64,000 nucleotides of DNA from Diospyros lotus (lineage: Eukaryota; Streptophyta; Magnoliopsida; Ericales; Ebenaceae). Where the stretch lies: assembly GCF_014633365.1 (NCBI RefSeq), contig NC_068346.1:31724639-31788638 (forward strand). The letters run 5' to 3'. Each line of letters opens with the position of its first letter. Within the stretch, counting starts at the first letter, position 1. The notes under the pieces are model-generated. The model saw only the letters and a list, made by a program, of their open reading frames with translations, was not told where the DNA came from and ran no database searches. A program made the translations under genes and the position numbers. This document shows positions 31,688 to 42,192 of the stretch, one piece after another.

Positions 31688-32614
31688 GAAGATGTGTTTC
31701 TACCAAAAATTCTAAAAGCTCAGTTGATATACCTTCCATAACTTCTGGACGCCCAAACTATCAAAAGAGCACTGAGAGGAATCGTGCACCATTTGTGCCA
31801 TTTGTGATAAGTTTCTCAGATGATGACAGCAGCAGTGATGCTGAAGAGCTCAGGCAATTGAAGTCATCAGAAACTAGAGTTAATCCAGTAGGTGTGGATA
31901 GGAGTCAAAGACTGCCTGCTTCTTTAGTGCCAAAACCTCAGAAGATACAAAGGACAACAGAAAATGAAGCCAGAGTGATGCCCAGGAAAGCGTCTTTGAG
32001 CCGTACATTTGTCTCATCAACAGACAAAATCAATGGAGTGAATTCCATGAATGGTAGACACTCAATGATCAAGCTACAATCTCGTGTCAAAAATTCTAAC
32101 ACCCTCAACAGAAGATTAGTTGGTGGGGAACACGGGGTTAACCAAAATATGCATTTGAATACCAGTAAACTTCAAGACCTTCGTCAACAAATTGAGATTA
32201 TGGAAAAGGAATTAAAGCTTAAATCTGCCAAGCAAAATAAGGAACCAATTTTGGGTTCTTCTAAGGATTATGACATAAAGGATGTGGAGAATGGCACAAC
32301 TAGGAAATGCAGAGCTACTTCTGTTGACTCTGTACCATTTGAGCTGAAAGAGTCCAACAAGAAGCGCCTAAAACTCAGTGAACCACCTCCAACGCTGAAT
32401 TCAGATGTCCGGCAGCAAAAGCCTCCTGTACAGGCAGTGCTCCCATCAGAAAAGACTGTGGTGGAGAATCACAGTCAGCCAAGAAATACTGATCTTGACC
32501 AGCAAGGCAAAGAGACTCAACATAAAATGCATGCTGGAGCTGCTCAAAAGAAAAAGGAAGATGATGCTCAGGGCCCTATTTCTTCAGGAAATCAATCTAA
32601 TTGCATTAAGGATG
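31688..32614 (+). CDS. ZFC3H1: Host gene exon 3
   Basis: 309 codons joining exon 2 in phase 1. Encodes PFVISFSDDDSSSDAEE (acidic), a basic Ser/Arg-rich stretch, a heptad-like NTSKLQDLRQQIEIMEKEL (predicted coiled coil, about residues 247-275) and a hydrophilic Lys/Glu/Gln-rich remainder. The frame is open throughout. The donor G|GTCAAG at 32615 is weaker than consensus but is the only GT that keeps the frame with exon 4. No enzymatic domain; likely a flexible scaffold region. Confidence 0.85.
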
Positions 32615-32702
32615 GTCAAGATTCTGCTTGTTTCTTCTTGCTTTATCATATTTTGCTATCGAACTATGGGAACCTCACGATTGGATACTTTTGGCTTTGC
32701 AG

Positions 32703-32827
32703 TTGCTGCTGCCATCATTAATAGCAATCTGTGCGATAAAAATGCTAGGCCAGTAGATCCTCCTGTATCATCTGAGCAAACTGAAAGAATAGCAAATAAC
32801 AGTGCTAAAACATTTTCAAAGAAATCG
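32703..32827 (+). CDS. ZFC3H1: Host gene exon 4
   Basis: Follows an 88-bp intron with acceptor GGCTTTGCAG. Phase 1 to 0, encoding VAAAIINSNLCD to TFSKKS, with a strong donor TCG|GTAAGC. Ser/Pro/Asn-rich, without a domain. Confidence 0.8.
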
Positions 32828-32884
32828 GTAAGCTGCAAAAGAAGAGTCATATTTGTTACCTCTGATTTCTATGTACATCACATT

Positions 32885-33200
32885 TGATGAGAAATGTAAA
32901 GTATAAAATTTTAATTCCTGATATTAAGATTTAGGTTTTATTTAAATTCTGGAATAAGATTTAGCTTTTATTGTTAGTAAGATTTGTTTAGATTTTAGCT
33001 TTTATTATTAGTAAGATTTATTTAGATTTTAGCTTTTATTTCTAGTAAGAATTATTTGGAGATTTGCTTTATATTTTTAGTTATACTTTAGCTTATAGAT
33101 GGACATTACTGATGTAAAATGTCATGACCATAAATTTGGGGGGGCGGGAGCTTCACCGTGTTGATCTCTAGGGAGGCGGAGGTTGCTGTAGGGGCTTGAA
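32885..33200 (+). repeat. Solo LTR-like repeat (copy of 45542-45880)
   Basis: Starts TGATGAGAAAT about 57 bp inside intron 4 and aligns in order with 45542-45880 (TTTAGGTTTTATTTAAATT, GATTTTAG units, TTTAGCTTATAGATGG, GATGTAA, AGGGCTTGAAAGC). A 40-50-bp unit (TTTATTATTAGTAAGATTT...) is tandemly repeated three times inside. Because the other copy follows a gypsy chromodomain, this is probably a solo LTR of that family. The following 33201-33520 shows nothing recognisable. Confidence 0.55.
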
Positions 33201-33520
33201 AGCCATTGAACAATCCAGTCCTATAAACAATCTTATTTTATACATAAGCTGTCAAGATTGTGATTTGTCAATAATGTACCTTGCATATGAAATGTAAAAT
33301 ACATTATCATATGATTCTTAGTGGAAAATCCTGTTACTACACCTAGATAACAAAATCCAATAGAGCCAAATGCTTAATCTGTGAATCTGAGTCTTATCTA
33401 TGTAAATATACTTACTATCTGTCTATATCATATAATTGTATCCTCAATACCAAAATTTACTTCTTTATATTGAGTTCAGGAACATGCATAACAGAAAACA
33501 AGAAACATAAATGAAAGAAT

Positions 33521-33926
33521 TGTCATGACTCTGAGAATTAAGAAGATATTTTCTTATTTTTATCTTCAGTTGTTATATATATTTATTTAGTGTTTATTTA
33601 CAGTTATGGAGTAGTGGGGGGTAGTGGAGTGATTTAGGAGCAGTTTGGAGTAGTGGTAATTGCTCTATAAAATTGTGGGCTGCTTATATATACACAGCTA
33701 TAACCCTCATAGCTGAGGATATCAATGTATGAGTTATCAAGTTTTTTGAATTCTCTGTTCTCCCTCAAGTTCTATCTATTTTTCTCCCCCCATTTTTTTG
33801 GATTCTCCCCTCATTTTTGTCAGTTCTCCCTAATTTCAGTGTGTTCCCCCTCAATTCTTGCTATTTCTCCCTCAATTTCTAGTTCTATCTTCTAAGGAAA
33901 CATCAGTTAGGACTAGGGTCCTGACA
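33521..33926 (+). mobile_element. LTR-like sequence, gypsy type (solo or remnant)
   Basis: 406 bp from TGTCATGACTC to GGGTCCTGACA, with a TATATATACACAGC box near 33690 and a CT-rich downstream half, as in chromovirus LTRs. No matching duplication on the flanks and no internal region next to it. Confidence 0.45.
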
Positions 33927-34793
33927 TCTGTCCACGTTGCCCCTGCCAAAACTTGGTTTCTCTTCTGTTGAGTAAAATGCCTCTTCTAAAAAAGAATCTC
34001 TCTCTCTCTCTCTCGCTCTCAAAATTTTTTTAATGAAATATACGCACACACACATAGGATGAGTCACTAGGACACAGTGAGCAGATAACTTATATTAAGA
34101 TGGATTTTAGAGAAGTGAATGCATATAGCAAAAAGGAGTTGATGCAAGAAAACTTCTGATAATGCACTTCGCAAAAAAAGAAAAAGGAGATATATGTGTA
34201 TATATATATATATATAACTTAAACATAGGATTTTTATACATAATAACTCATAAAAAAAAAATAAGAAACAAGTGGTGATAGAGCTAGTAGCACATAGTCA
34301 TATCTAGGTGCCAGTGTCTTTCAACTGACTCATACTATATTAGGGCGTCAATGTCCTTCAACTGACTCATAGTATCTAGGTATCAATATCTTTCAATTTA
34401 CTCCTACTGTATATCGTGCCATGTGAGTTGGGTAACACATGGGGTTAGCCATTATCCTCTTAAATAGGATGGGTGTGGTGCACACCAATGTATAACATAT
34501 CTTGTTACTGGCTACAGTGTCCTAACTAGTCTTCTCAATGCAATATGTATTTAAGTGTGAATCATGCCCCTGGTAGGACTAAAATATTTTATTATGTAAA
34601 TAAATCATGTCTTATTGTGTTCAAATCACATAGTCATAGTCGTATAACATGTCTCAAAAGTAAGTATGGATATAGCAATATTGTACATCATGTCATAATT
34701 TTATGTCAGATCTCAAGTGAACAACCATATCATATCAAGAACCGTGTATCAACATGTAGCAAGTCATAGTCATCAAATGTCATCTATGTTTTT
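33927..34793 (+). other. Intron 4 segment with simple repeats
   Basis: Contains a (TC)n tract at about 33996-34013, a (TA)n tract at about 34198-34216, and the 37-bp repeat described separately. No gene signal. Confidence 0.55.
34303..34413 (+). repeat. 37-bp tandem repeat, three imperfect copies
   Basis: Units of the type TCTAGGTGCCAGTGTCTTTC followed by AACTGACTCATACTA occur three times in tandem with increasing divergence to the right. Confidence 0.65.
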
Positions 34794-35071
34794 GGTGGAT
34801 AATTAAACTAAAATTCAGAAGATTTATCCTCAAGAAAATCGAGATAAAACTCCTAAAGTTTCAGAATTCTCAAAGCTGAAGATAAGGCCTAATATCTCTC
34901 CTTTTATTTAGCTTATTTTGTTTTCAGATTATCTATAAGTTTAAACTAATTATGTTTTGTAGTTTAGATAAGTTAGACTTGTACAATAGATAGGATTCTT
35001 ATCTCCTAATCTTGTATAAATCAAAGTCTATCAATGAAGCTGAGATAATCTCTTTTTCAATTAATTCTTCA
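34794..35071 (+). repeat. Copia-E 5' LTR
   Basis: 278 bp. The first base is G where the 3' LTR has T, so the conserved TG end is damaged. Confidence 0.9.
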
Positions 35072-35180
35072 TGGTATCAGAGCCACCCTTTGGCCAAAGA
35101 ATCTCCCGATAGTCCTCCTCCCGTTCTTTCTTCCAAAGCGTGTCCTCAATTTCCAGTTCATCTCTATCCTTCTTATCAAC

Positions 35181-36161
35181 ATGGCTGGCAAGAGTACTCA
35201 GCCATCAGAAATCGTTCCTTTACCCACCAACAATCAAGGCCTCATTGACAATAATATGTTCACTGTTACTGGACATAAATTGAATGGGCAAAATTACCTA
35301 CAATGGTCTCAATCCATCTTGATGTTCATACAAGGGAAAGGAAAGGATGATTACTTGACTGGGGCATCAACCAAACTAGCAGAGAAAGATTCTACATATC
35401 GGAGTTGGCAAGCAGAGAATAATATGGTAATGTCTTGGCTCATTAATTCTATGGTCAATGATATAGGAGAAAATTTTCTGTTATATGATATAGCCCAAGA
35501 GATTTGGGAGGCTACTAGAGAGGCTTACTCACATGTTGAAAACACCTCTGAATTGTTTGAGATTGAAAGCTTGCTTGATGATCTCAAATAAGGTGAATCA
35601 CATGTGACTCAATATTTCAATTCTTTGAATAAATATTGGCTGCAACTAGATAAGTTTGATAACATTGAATGGAAGTACACAGAAGATTCTACAAAATATA
35701 AGAAGATTGTTGAACAAAAGAGGCTGTATAAGTTCTTAATGGGCTTGAATAAGAATCTAGATGGTGTTAGAGGAAGGATACTCGGTACAAAACCGCTCCT
35801 TAGTCTCCGAGAGGCTTTTTTTGAGGTTTGAAGGGAGGAAAGCCGGCTGAAAATCATGCTTAAGCCAGCAACATCAAATCTGGAACACTCAGCCTTAGTA
35901 ACCAGAGGCACTTCATCACAGAATTTCAAACCAAGGAAGGGACGACCATGGTGTGATCATTGCCCCAAAGCAGGACACACCAAGGATACTTGTTGGGAGA
36001 TACATGGAAAACTTGTTGATTGGAAGCCAGCTCATGAGAGAAGGGGTAAGGGCAACCTAGTGTCCATAGAAGAGACCACTACAGTTGCAACACCAACACC
36101 ATTCATCAAGGAACAAATGGAGTGGCTGAAGTCCATGTTTGAGAAGACTCAACCTAATTAG
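35181..36161 (+). pseudogene. Copia-E gag
   Basis: ATG at 35181 (MAGKSTQPSE). Capsid blocks LNGQNYLQWSQSILMFIQGK, MVMSWLINSM and FEIESLLDDLK, then YLFKELK-region counterpart YFNSLNKYW, YKFLMGLN and the zinc knuckle CDHCPKAGHTKDTC (about 35963). A stop after LDDLK (35589-35591) and one near 35829 interrupt the frame. Confidence 0.88.
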
Positions 36162-36483
36162 CTCTCAACCATAGCATTTGGATCCATAGCCCAGAAAGGT
36201 ACTTTCTTACATGCATTTGTCACTAAAAGAGATTTATCTACTGTTTGGGTGATTGATTCAGGGGCCTCAAATCATTTGACCGGAAAATTAGTTTGTTATT
36301 CAATTTCTAGCCATGTGACAAGAACTGGACTATTAGGGTGGCCGATGGCTCTCTATCAAAAGTTGTGGGAACCAGAATTGTTACTATCTCCAAGGATATT
36401 GTGCTGAAATCGGTTCTCTTAGTGCCTAATCTAGATTGCAATCTATTGTCTATCAGTAAACTAACATTTGATTTAGATTGTAT
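36162..36483 (+). pseudogene. Copia-E protease, upstream half
   Basis: Encodes VWVIDSGASNHLTGK (intact DSG, about 36246) and LVPNLDCNLLSISKLT, then is cut by the hAT-like insertion at 36484. A frame break lies near 36330. Confidence 0.85.
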
Positions 36484-37448
36484 CAGTGTTCTAAAAATCG
36501 GCCTAGGCAGCCGCCTAGGCGCTAGGCGGCTGCTGGCCGCCCCGAAATTGCCCTAGTCGGGCCTCCTAGGCGCCGGCCCGAGTAATCGGCCGGCTTGGGT
36601 GCCTAGGCGGCCCAGGCGGCGCCTAGTCGGCCTGCGCGCCTTGGCGCCCAACTCGTTGGCTCAGCCATTTTTAGGGTTTTTTTTTGCTAAATCATTAAAT
36701 CGAACCTCTCAACATCTCCCTATTTCTCTCTTCTCACCTGAACGCTGTCGCCGCCTCAACGCTGTCGCCTCAACACCGCCAAGCTTCATCGGCCCGCCAA
36801 TAGCTCACCACTGTCGCTGCGTCCAGCTCGATCCTCGCCGCCAAGCTTCATCGTCACCGCCTCTTATCTGTCGCGTCATCGTCGTCCTCAGCGTCATCGT
36901 CGCCGCCCCCGTCCTCGCCGTCGAGCTCCATCTCCGCTACGGCAAGCTCCATCTGTCGTAACCTCTCTCTCTCTCTCTCTCTCCCGTCTCCCCGTCTCTG
37001 TGTGTGGTTATTGGGGCATTTGCTCCGTTTTTGTTTTTTGTTTTTATTTTATTTTATTTTTCTTTTCTATTTAATATTTATATATAATTATAGATTTATA
37101 TTTAGTTTTATTATTAATTATATATATTCTATAATATTTCTAAAAAATCCACTTAGCTATTTGCTTATAGTATTGATTATATGACTAATTAAAATGTTAT
37201 TTATTAATTACAATAATTTATTTCTCATGCTTAATTCTATATATTATTGGTTTATGTTGCATTATTAATATTTTTCAACTTTGATTTAGTTAAAAATAAC
37301 ATCAAATTATATCACAAAGTTTAAAAAATAAAAAAAATAGCAGTTTTCTTAAGCGCCGCCTAGGCCTCGCCTAGGCCCTGCCTAGGCGCTCTAGGCGCTA
37401 GGCCCCAGCCTGGCGCCCGACTAGCTCCTAGCGCCTTTTAGAACACTG
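36484..37448. mobile_element. hAT-like non-autonomous element with CCTAGGCG-rich ends
   Basis: 965 bp with 13-bp terminal inverted repeats CAGTGTTCTAAAA and an exact 8-bp duplication GATTGTAT (36476-36483, 37449-37456), both hAT signatures. The terminal 150 bp on each side are very GC-rich with repeated CCTAGGCGC blocks that can pair with each other; the middle is AT-rich (37030-37340) and contains a (TC)n tract near 36963-36984. No transposase frame, so it must have moved with a partner's enzyme. An Arg/Pro/Ser-rich open frame (36599-36961) is not credible as a gene. Confidence 0.9.
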
Positions 37449-37456
37449 GATTGTAT

Positions 37457-38320
37457 TGCCAAATTCTCAAAGAATGTATGTGAATTTCAAGAGCGGACTT
37501 CGGGGAAGATGATTGGCAGTGCTAAAGAAGGATTGGGGCTCTATCTCCTTGCTAAGATCAACTCCGAAGATAACCTAGTTCAGAACAACACCTCTTCGGT
37601 CATTCCTTCAGTTTGTTTCTCCAATTCCACCACCACTCATAATGATACAATTATGTTATGGCATTATAGATTAGGACATCCAAATTTTGTCTACCCTAGG
37701 AAATTATTTCCAACATTGTTTGAGAGTCAAAATTCACAGAAAATACATTGTGAAATCTGTCAATACTCTAAGCATGTGAGAAATAATTATCCTAGTCAAA
37801 GTTATTCTCCTTCACATCCTTTTTCTATGATCCATAGTGATGTATGGGGACCTTCTAGAGTTAAAAACATAATTGGTTCCGTTGGTTTGTTTCATTTATT
37901 GATGACCATACCCGACTTACATGGGTATTTCTTATGAAAGAAAAATCAGAAGTTGGTTTCATTTTTCAATTGTTTCATTCTATGGTGGAAAGACAATTTA
38001 ATACCAAAATTCAAATCCTCAGAACCAATAATGCCTAGGAATATTTTTCTTTAATCCTTGGTTCCTATCTTTCAAATAATGGCATTATACATCAAAGTTC
38101 TTGTGTGAATACACCCCAACAAAACGGTGTAGTCGAAAGGAAAAACCGGCATATCTTAGAAGTGGCTTGTTCTTTGCTATTTTCTACAAATGTCCCTAAA
38201 CATTTTTGGGGTGAAGCCATTCTCACAGTCACTTAGCTCATTAACCGGTTACCCTTTCGAACTCTAAATCATCATACTCCGAGCCAAATCCTTCTCAAAT
38301 TCTATCCTCACACTCGACTG
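37457..38320 (+). pseudogene. Copia-E pre-integrase and integrase
   Basis: After the insert: WHYRLGHPNFVYP, CEICQYSKHVRNNY and HSDVWGPSRV (37509-37937), then a shifted frame with a counterpart of [24 protein letters not shown] and FWGEAILT. The first catalytic Asp is present. Stops near 37935, 38035 and 38234. Confidence 0.85.
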
Positions 38321-40498
38321 TTGTCTCATATCCCACTTAAAATCTTTGGATGTACTATTTTTGTGCATGTACACCAGCAATTCCGAAGCAAACTTGACCC
38401 TAAATCTCTTAAATGCATCTTCATCGGCTATTCTCTTCATCAAAAAGGTTACAAGTGCTACTCTCCCAAGCATAAACGAATTTTTAACTCCATGGATGTA
38501 ACCTTTTTTGAACATCAATCTTATTATCCCAAAACTAATATTCAGGGGGAGAACCATTCCTATAATTCTCAAGAATATCAGTTTTGGGAAACTCTTCCTA
38601 TGCAGCAACAAACTTTGCAATCTGCTGCACCCATACATCCAGATCCTCCTACCACCAAAGAATTTCAGGTCTACTCTCGAAGGAAGTCCCAACAAGAAAA
38701 AGAGCACCAATCCTGCAATCGGCCTGACCAAGAAACTAGCCCCAATTCCTCTCTAAGTGACGGTGGTAATCATCTTGGGGATAGTTTAGATAGTGCAACC
38801 ACTTATGAGATTGACTGGCCTATTGCCTCATGGAAGGGCGTAAGATCTTGCACTCAGCACCCAATACACAACTATATATCCTATAAGGATCTATCATCAA
38901 AGTTTTGTGTGTTTTTATCAAATTTGAATAAGGTGCAGGTGCCAAATACAATTACAGAAGCCTTCCAACAGCCACAGTGGAAACATGTTGTTCTTGATGA
39001 AATGAATGCCTTGGAGAAAAATGGAACATGGGAGATAACCTCTCTACCTCCTAGAAAACAACCTGTCGACTGCAAGTGGATTTTTACAGTAAAGTACAAG
39101 GAAAATGGGCAGATTGACCGATTCAAAGCTCGGCTAGTAGCAAAGGGGTTCACTCAATCCTATGGTATTGATTATCAAGAGATGTTTGCTCTCGTGGCAA
39201 AGTTAAATACCATCCGAATCCTATTGTCTCTAGCTGCAAATTTAGATTGGCCTCTTCACCAACTAGATGTGAAGAATGCATTTTTAAATTGAACTCTAGA
39301 AGAAGAAGTCTACATGGAAATTCCTCATGGCTTTGAATCCAATCATATGAGAAACAAGGTATGCAAACTCAAACGATCCCTCTACGGACTCAAACAATCA
39401 CCTAGAGTTTGGTTTGAGAGATTTACAAAGGTAGTTAAATAACAAGGGTACAATCAAAGTCAAGCTGATCACACACTGTTTATCAAACATACCATGGGAG
39501 GTAAATTATCCATTCTTATAATATATGTGGATGATATTATTGTTACAGGAGATAACCAACTGGAAATAAATAATCTCAAGGGCATGCTTGCAAAGGAATT
39601 TGAAATTAAGGATCTCGGAAATCTAAGGTACTTCTTGGGTATGGAGGTTGCAAGATCAAAAGAAGGTATCTCTGTATCCCAAAGAAAGTATACTCTAGAC
39701 CTTCTAAAAGAAACTGGAATGTTGGGTTGCAAACCGGCTGATTCACCTATGGATCCAACTACAAAGTTAGATCTTGGCAAGGAAAGTGCACCAGTTGACA
39801 AGGGAAGGTATCAAAGATTGGTAGGAAAGTTAATATACTTATCCCACACGCGGCCTGATATAAGCTTCTCAGTAAGTTGTATTAGCCAATTTATGAATGA
39901 TCCTAGAGAAGTACATATGAATGTTGTCTATCACATCTTAAAGTTTCTAAAATTGACTCTGGGAAAAGGCTTGATATTTCAAAAAACAAATAATTGAGGA
40001 ATAGAAGTGTATAGTGATGCTGATTGGGCTGGTTTTGTTTGTGATAGGAGGTCAACATTTGGCTATTGTTCTTTTGTTTGGGGGAATTTAGTTACTTGGC
40101 GTAGCAAAAAACAGTCCGTGGTCACAAGTAGTAGTGCGGAGGCTAAATTTCGAGCTATCGCTCAAGGGTTTTTTGAAGGAATATGGTTGAGGAGATTATT
40201 TCAAGAACTACAAGTGGCTATCCCTAAACCAGTTCAAGTTCTATGTGACAATCAATTTGTAATCAACATTGCAAAGAACCCAGTCCATCATGATCGGACA
40301 AAACATGTTGAAATAGACCGGCATTTTATTAAAGAGAAGTTGGAAGAAGAAATGTTTCAGCTGGTATATACTCCCACTACAAATCAAGTTGTTGATATAC
40401 TAACTAAAGCTCTACCGAGAAGAATTTTTGATGGAATGAGCTCCAAGCTTGGTTTGAACAACATTTTTCAACCCAAGCTTGAGGGGGAGTGTGGATAA
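38321..40498 (+). pseudogene. Copia-E integrase tail, reverse transcriptase and RNase H
   Basis: Blocks [68 protein letters not shown] and IIYVDDIIVTGDN (YVDD intact, about 39523), then RNase H: YSDADWAGFVCDRRS, SRKKQ-like RSKKQSVVTSSSAEA, CDNQFVINIAKNP and KHVEIDRHFIKEKL. Stops at 39290, 39440 and 39995. A polypurine tract GAGGGGGAG (about 40481) precedes the 3' LTR. Confidence 0.88.
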
Positions 40499-40767
40499 TT
40501 AAACTAAAATTCAGAAGATTTATCCTCAAGAAAATCGAGATAAAACTCCTAAAGTTTTGGAATTCTCAAAGCTGAAGATAAGGCCTAATATCTCTCCTTT
40601 TATTTAGCTTATTTTGTTTTCAGATTATCTATAAGTTTAAACTAATTATGTTTTGTAGTTTAGATAAGTTAAACTTGTACAATAGATAGGATTCCTATCT
40701 CCTAATCTTGTATAAATCAAAGTCTATCAATGAAGCTGACATAACCTCTTTTTCGATTAATTCTTCA
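40490..40767 (+). repeat. Copia-E 3' LTR
   Basis: 278 bp, TGTGGATAATTAAAC...TTCTTCA, followed by TTTTT. Confidence 0.92.
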
Positions 40768-40772
40768 TTTTT

Positions 40773-41799
40773 TCTCTTCAGTAGTTAAGAAAACATAGCT
40801 AGTATGAAAAATAATTTCATGCAAAGTGATTTTTGAATAATACATAAATATAAACTTTCAATTTAAATCATGCATGATAAAAGATTTAATGAATAAAAAC
40901 TCCATTAGATCATAAATAATCTACTCATAGTCCTAACATAGTGTGTGTACTCAGTTGGGCCCCACCATGGGCCTGTTTGATGCACCTAAAAACACAAAAT
41001 AATCCTTATATCATGTCAATCCTCTTATAATTTAACCAAAAATTCGACTTGTGTCTTAATTCTAATATTTCTGTCAACCTAAAAAGAGCCATTCTATCCT
41101 AATTCATCATTTGGATTTAGTAGGTTTAAATTAATTTATGCCTTGTCTTAATTAAGTAAAAGTTTTATTTGTGCCATGGTAAAGAAGAAGGAAATTGGGT
41201 CAGTTTTTTGGCTATTTTAACAAGTTTTGGGTTGGGTTTCCATCATTCGGTTGGTTTCAAGCTTGAATCCCATATAACTTAGTTTTAATCCATTTTGGTC
41301 AGGGTCTTAAGCATTTGGGTCAGCTTCACTTAATCTGGATAGTGGAATTTTCATATTTAGGTCGGTTTTGTGGCTTACTGGTCTCAGGTCAGGTAACTTT
41401 TCTTGCCCTGAGCTTGATTCTCCAAGCCTTGCACATGCACAGGCCTTTGGCCAGTGGCCCCTGGGGGGGGGGGGGGGGGGAGGTGTTGGCAAGAAAGGGA
41501 GCTGATGTGGCAAAACTCTAGGGTTGAACCCCCTGGGGGGGGGTTTGAGCACCCATTTGATGGGCTTCTAATCAAAGTAAGGCCAAGATCCTTTTGGTGT
41601 ATGGTTTTCCAAGCTTGGGGTCTTGGAATCCTGCACCTTTGAAGGGATTTTCATGGTTATGGAGGTTGACTGAGATCAATGGGAGGGGTTTCTGGTTCAT
41701 TTTTTATGGTTAAAGATTCTACTTTTGGTTTGTTCAGTCAGATAGGTGGCCATTTCAGTGCCGAGTTCTTGCCTATTTGATTGGTGGTAGCCAAGGGTA
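40773..41799 (+). other. Intron 4 segment with poly-G tracts
   Basis: No gene signal. Holds an 18-G run (41463-41480) and a 9-G run (41535-41543) about 50 bp apart. Confidence 0.5.
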
Positions 41800-42192
41800 T
41801 GTCATGACCCTAAGGATTGCCCAAGGATAGATTAGTAAATATAATAGTAGGAGTTTACATTTCCTTTTGTATTTTCTGTTATAGGGCTTTGTCTTTAGCT
41901 AATAGGTAGTTGGACTGTTTGTTATATTGCACATGAGTGCATGTGGGAGGCTGTTTGGCTATATATAAGCCACAGCTGAAGATGGAAGATTATGCTTGAA
42001 TTGTTTGCATGAAATTCTAATTCTCTCTCTACAATTCTCTCCAATCTCCCTCTTGTTTCTCTCTACTGCTTTCCCGCATTTATCTCTAAATTCTTCCCAA
42101 TTTCTGTCCAATCTTCCCCTAATTCCCTCTGTTCTTAGACTTAGTTCTATCGAATCCTTCCGGTTGCCAATTCGAACCCTAGGTACATGACA
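41800..42192 (+). mobile_element. LTR-like sequence, gypsy type, with weak primer site
   Basis: 393 bp from TGTCATGACCC to GTACATGACA, with GGCTATATATAAGCC (TATA box near 41958) and a CT-rich U5-like part. AGGTATCAC follows at 42193, resembling a decayed Met-tRNA primer site. This would be a 5' LTR in plus orientation; a partner LTR is not found. Confidence 0.5.

Larger units (their letters stand above)
34794..40767 (+). mobile_element. Copia-E: Ty1/copia element in intron 4
   Basis: LTRs 34794-35071 and 40490-40767 (278 bp; TGTGGATAAT...TTCTTCA, the 5' copy starting GG), TTTTT duplications at 34789-34793 and 40768-40772, primer site TGGTATCAGAGCC at 35072. LTRs differ at about 8 positions by eye. 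Without the hAT-like insert it is 5.0 kb. It belongs to a different lineage from the intron 2 group: gag with SWLINSM, knuckle CDHCPKAGHTKDTC. Many stops. Confidence 0.92.

Noticed and set aside
36599..36961. Arg/Pro/Ser-rich 120-codon frame
   Set aside because: Lies in the GC-rich end of the hAT-like element, which splits the Copia-E protease region.
41307..41642. Overlapping Gly- or Pro-rich frames on both strands
   Set aside because: Produced by poly-G runs; composition artefact.
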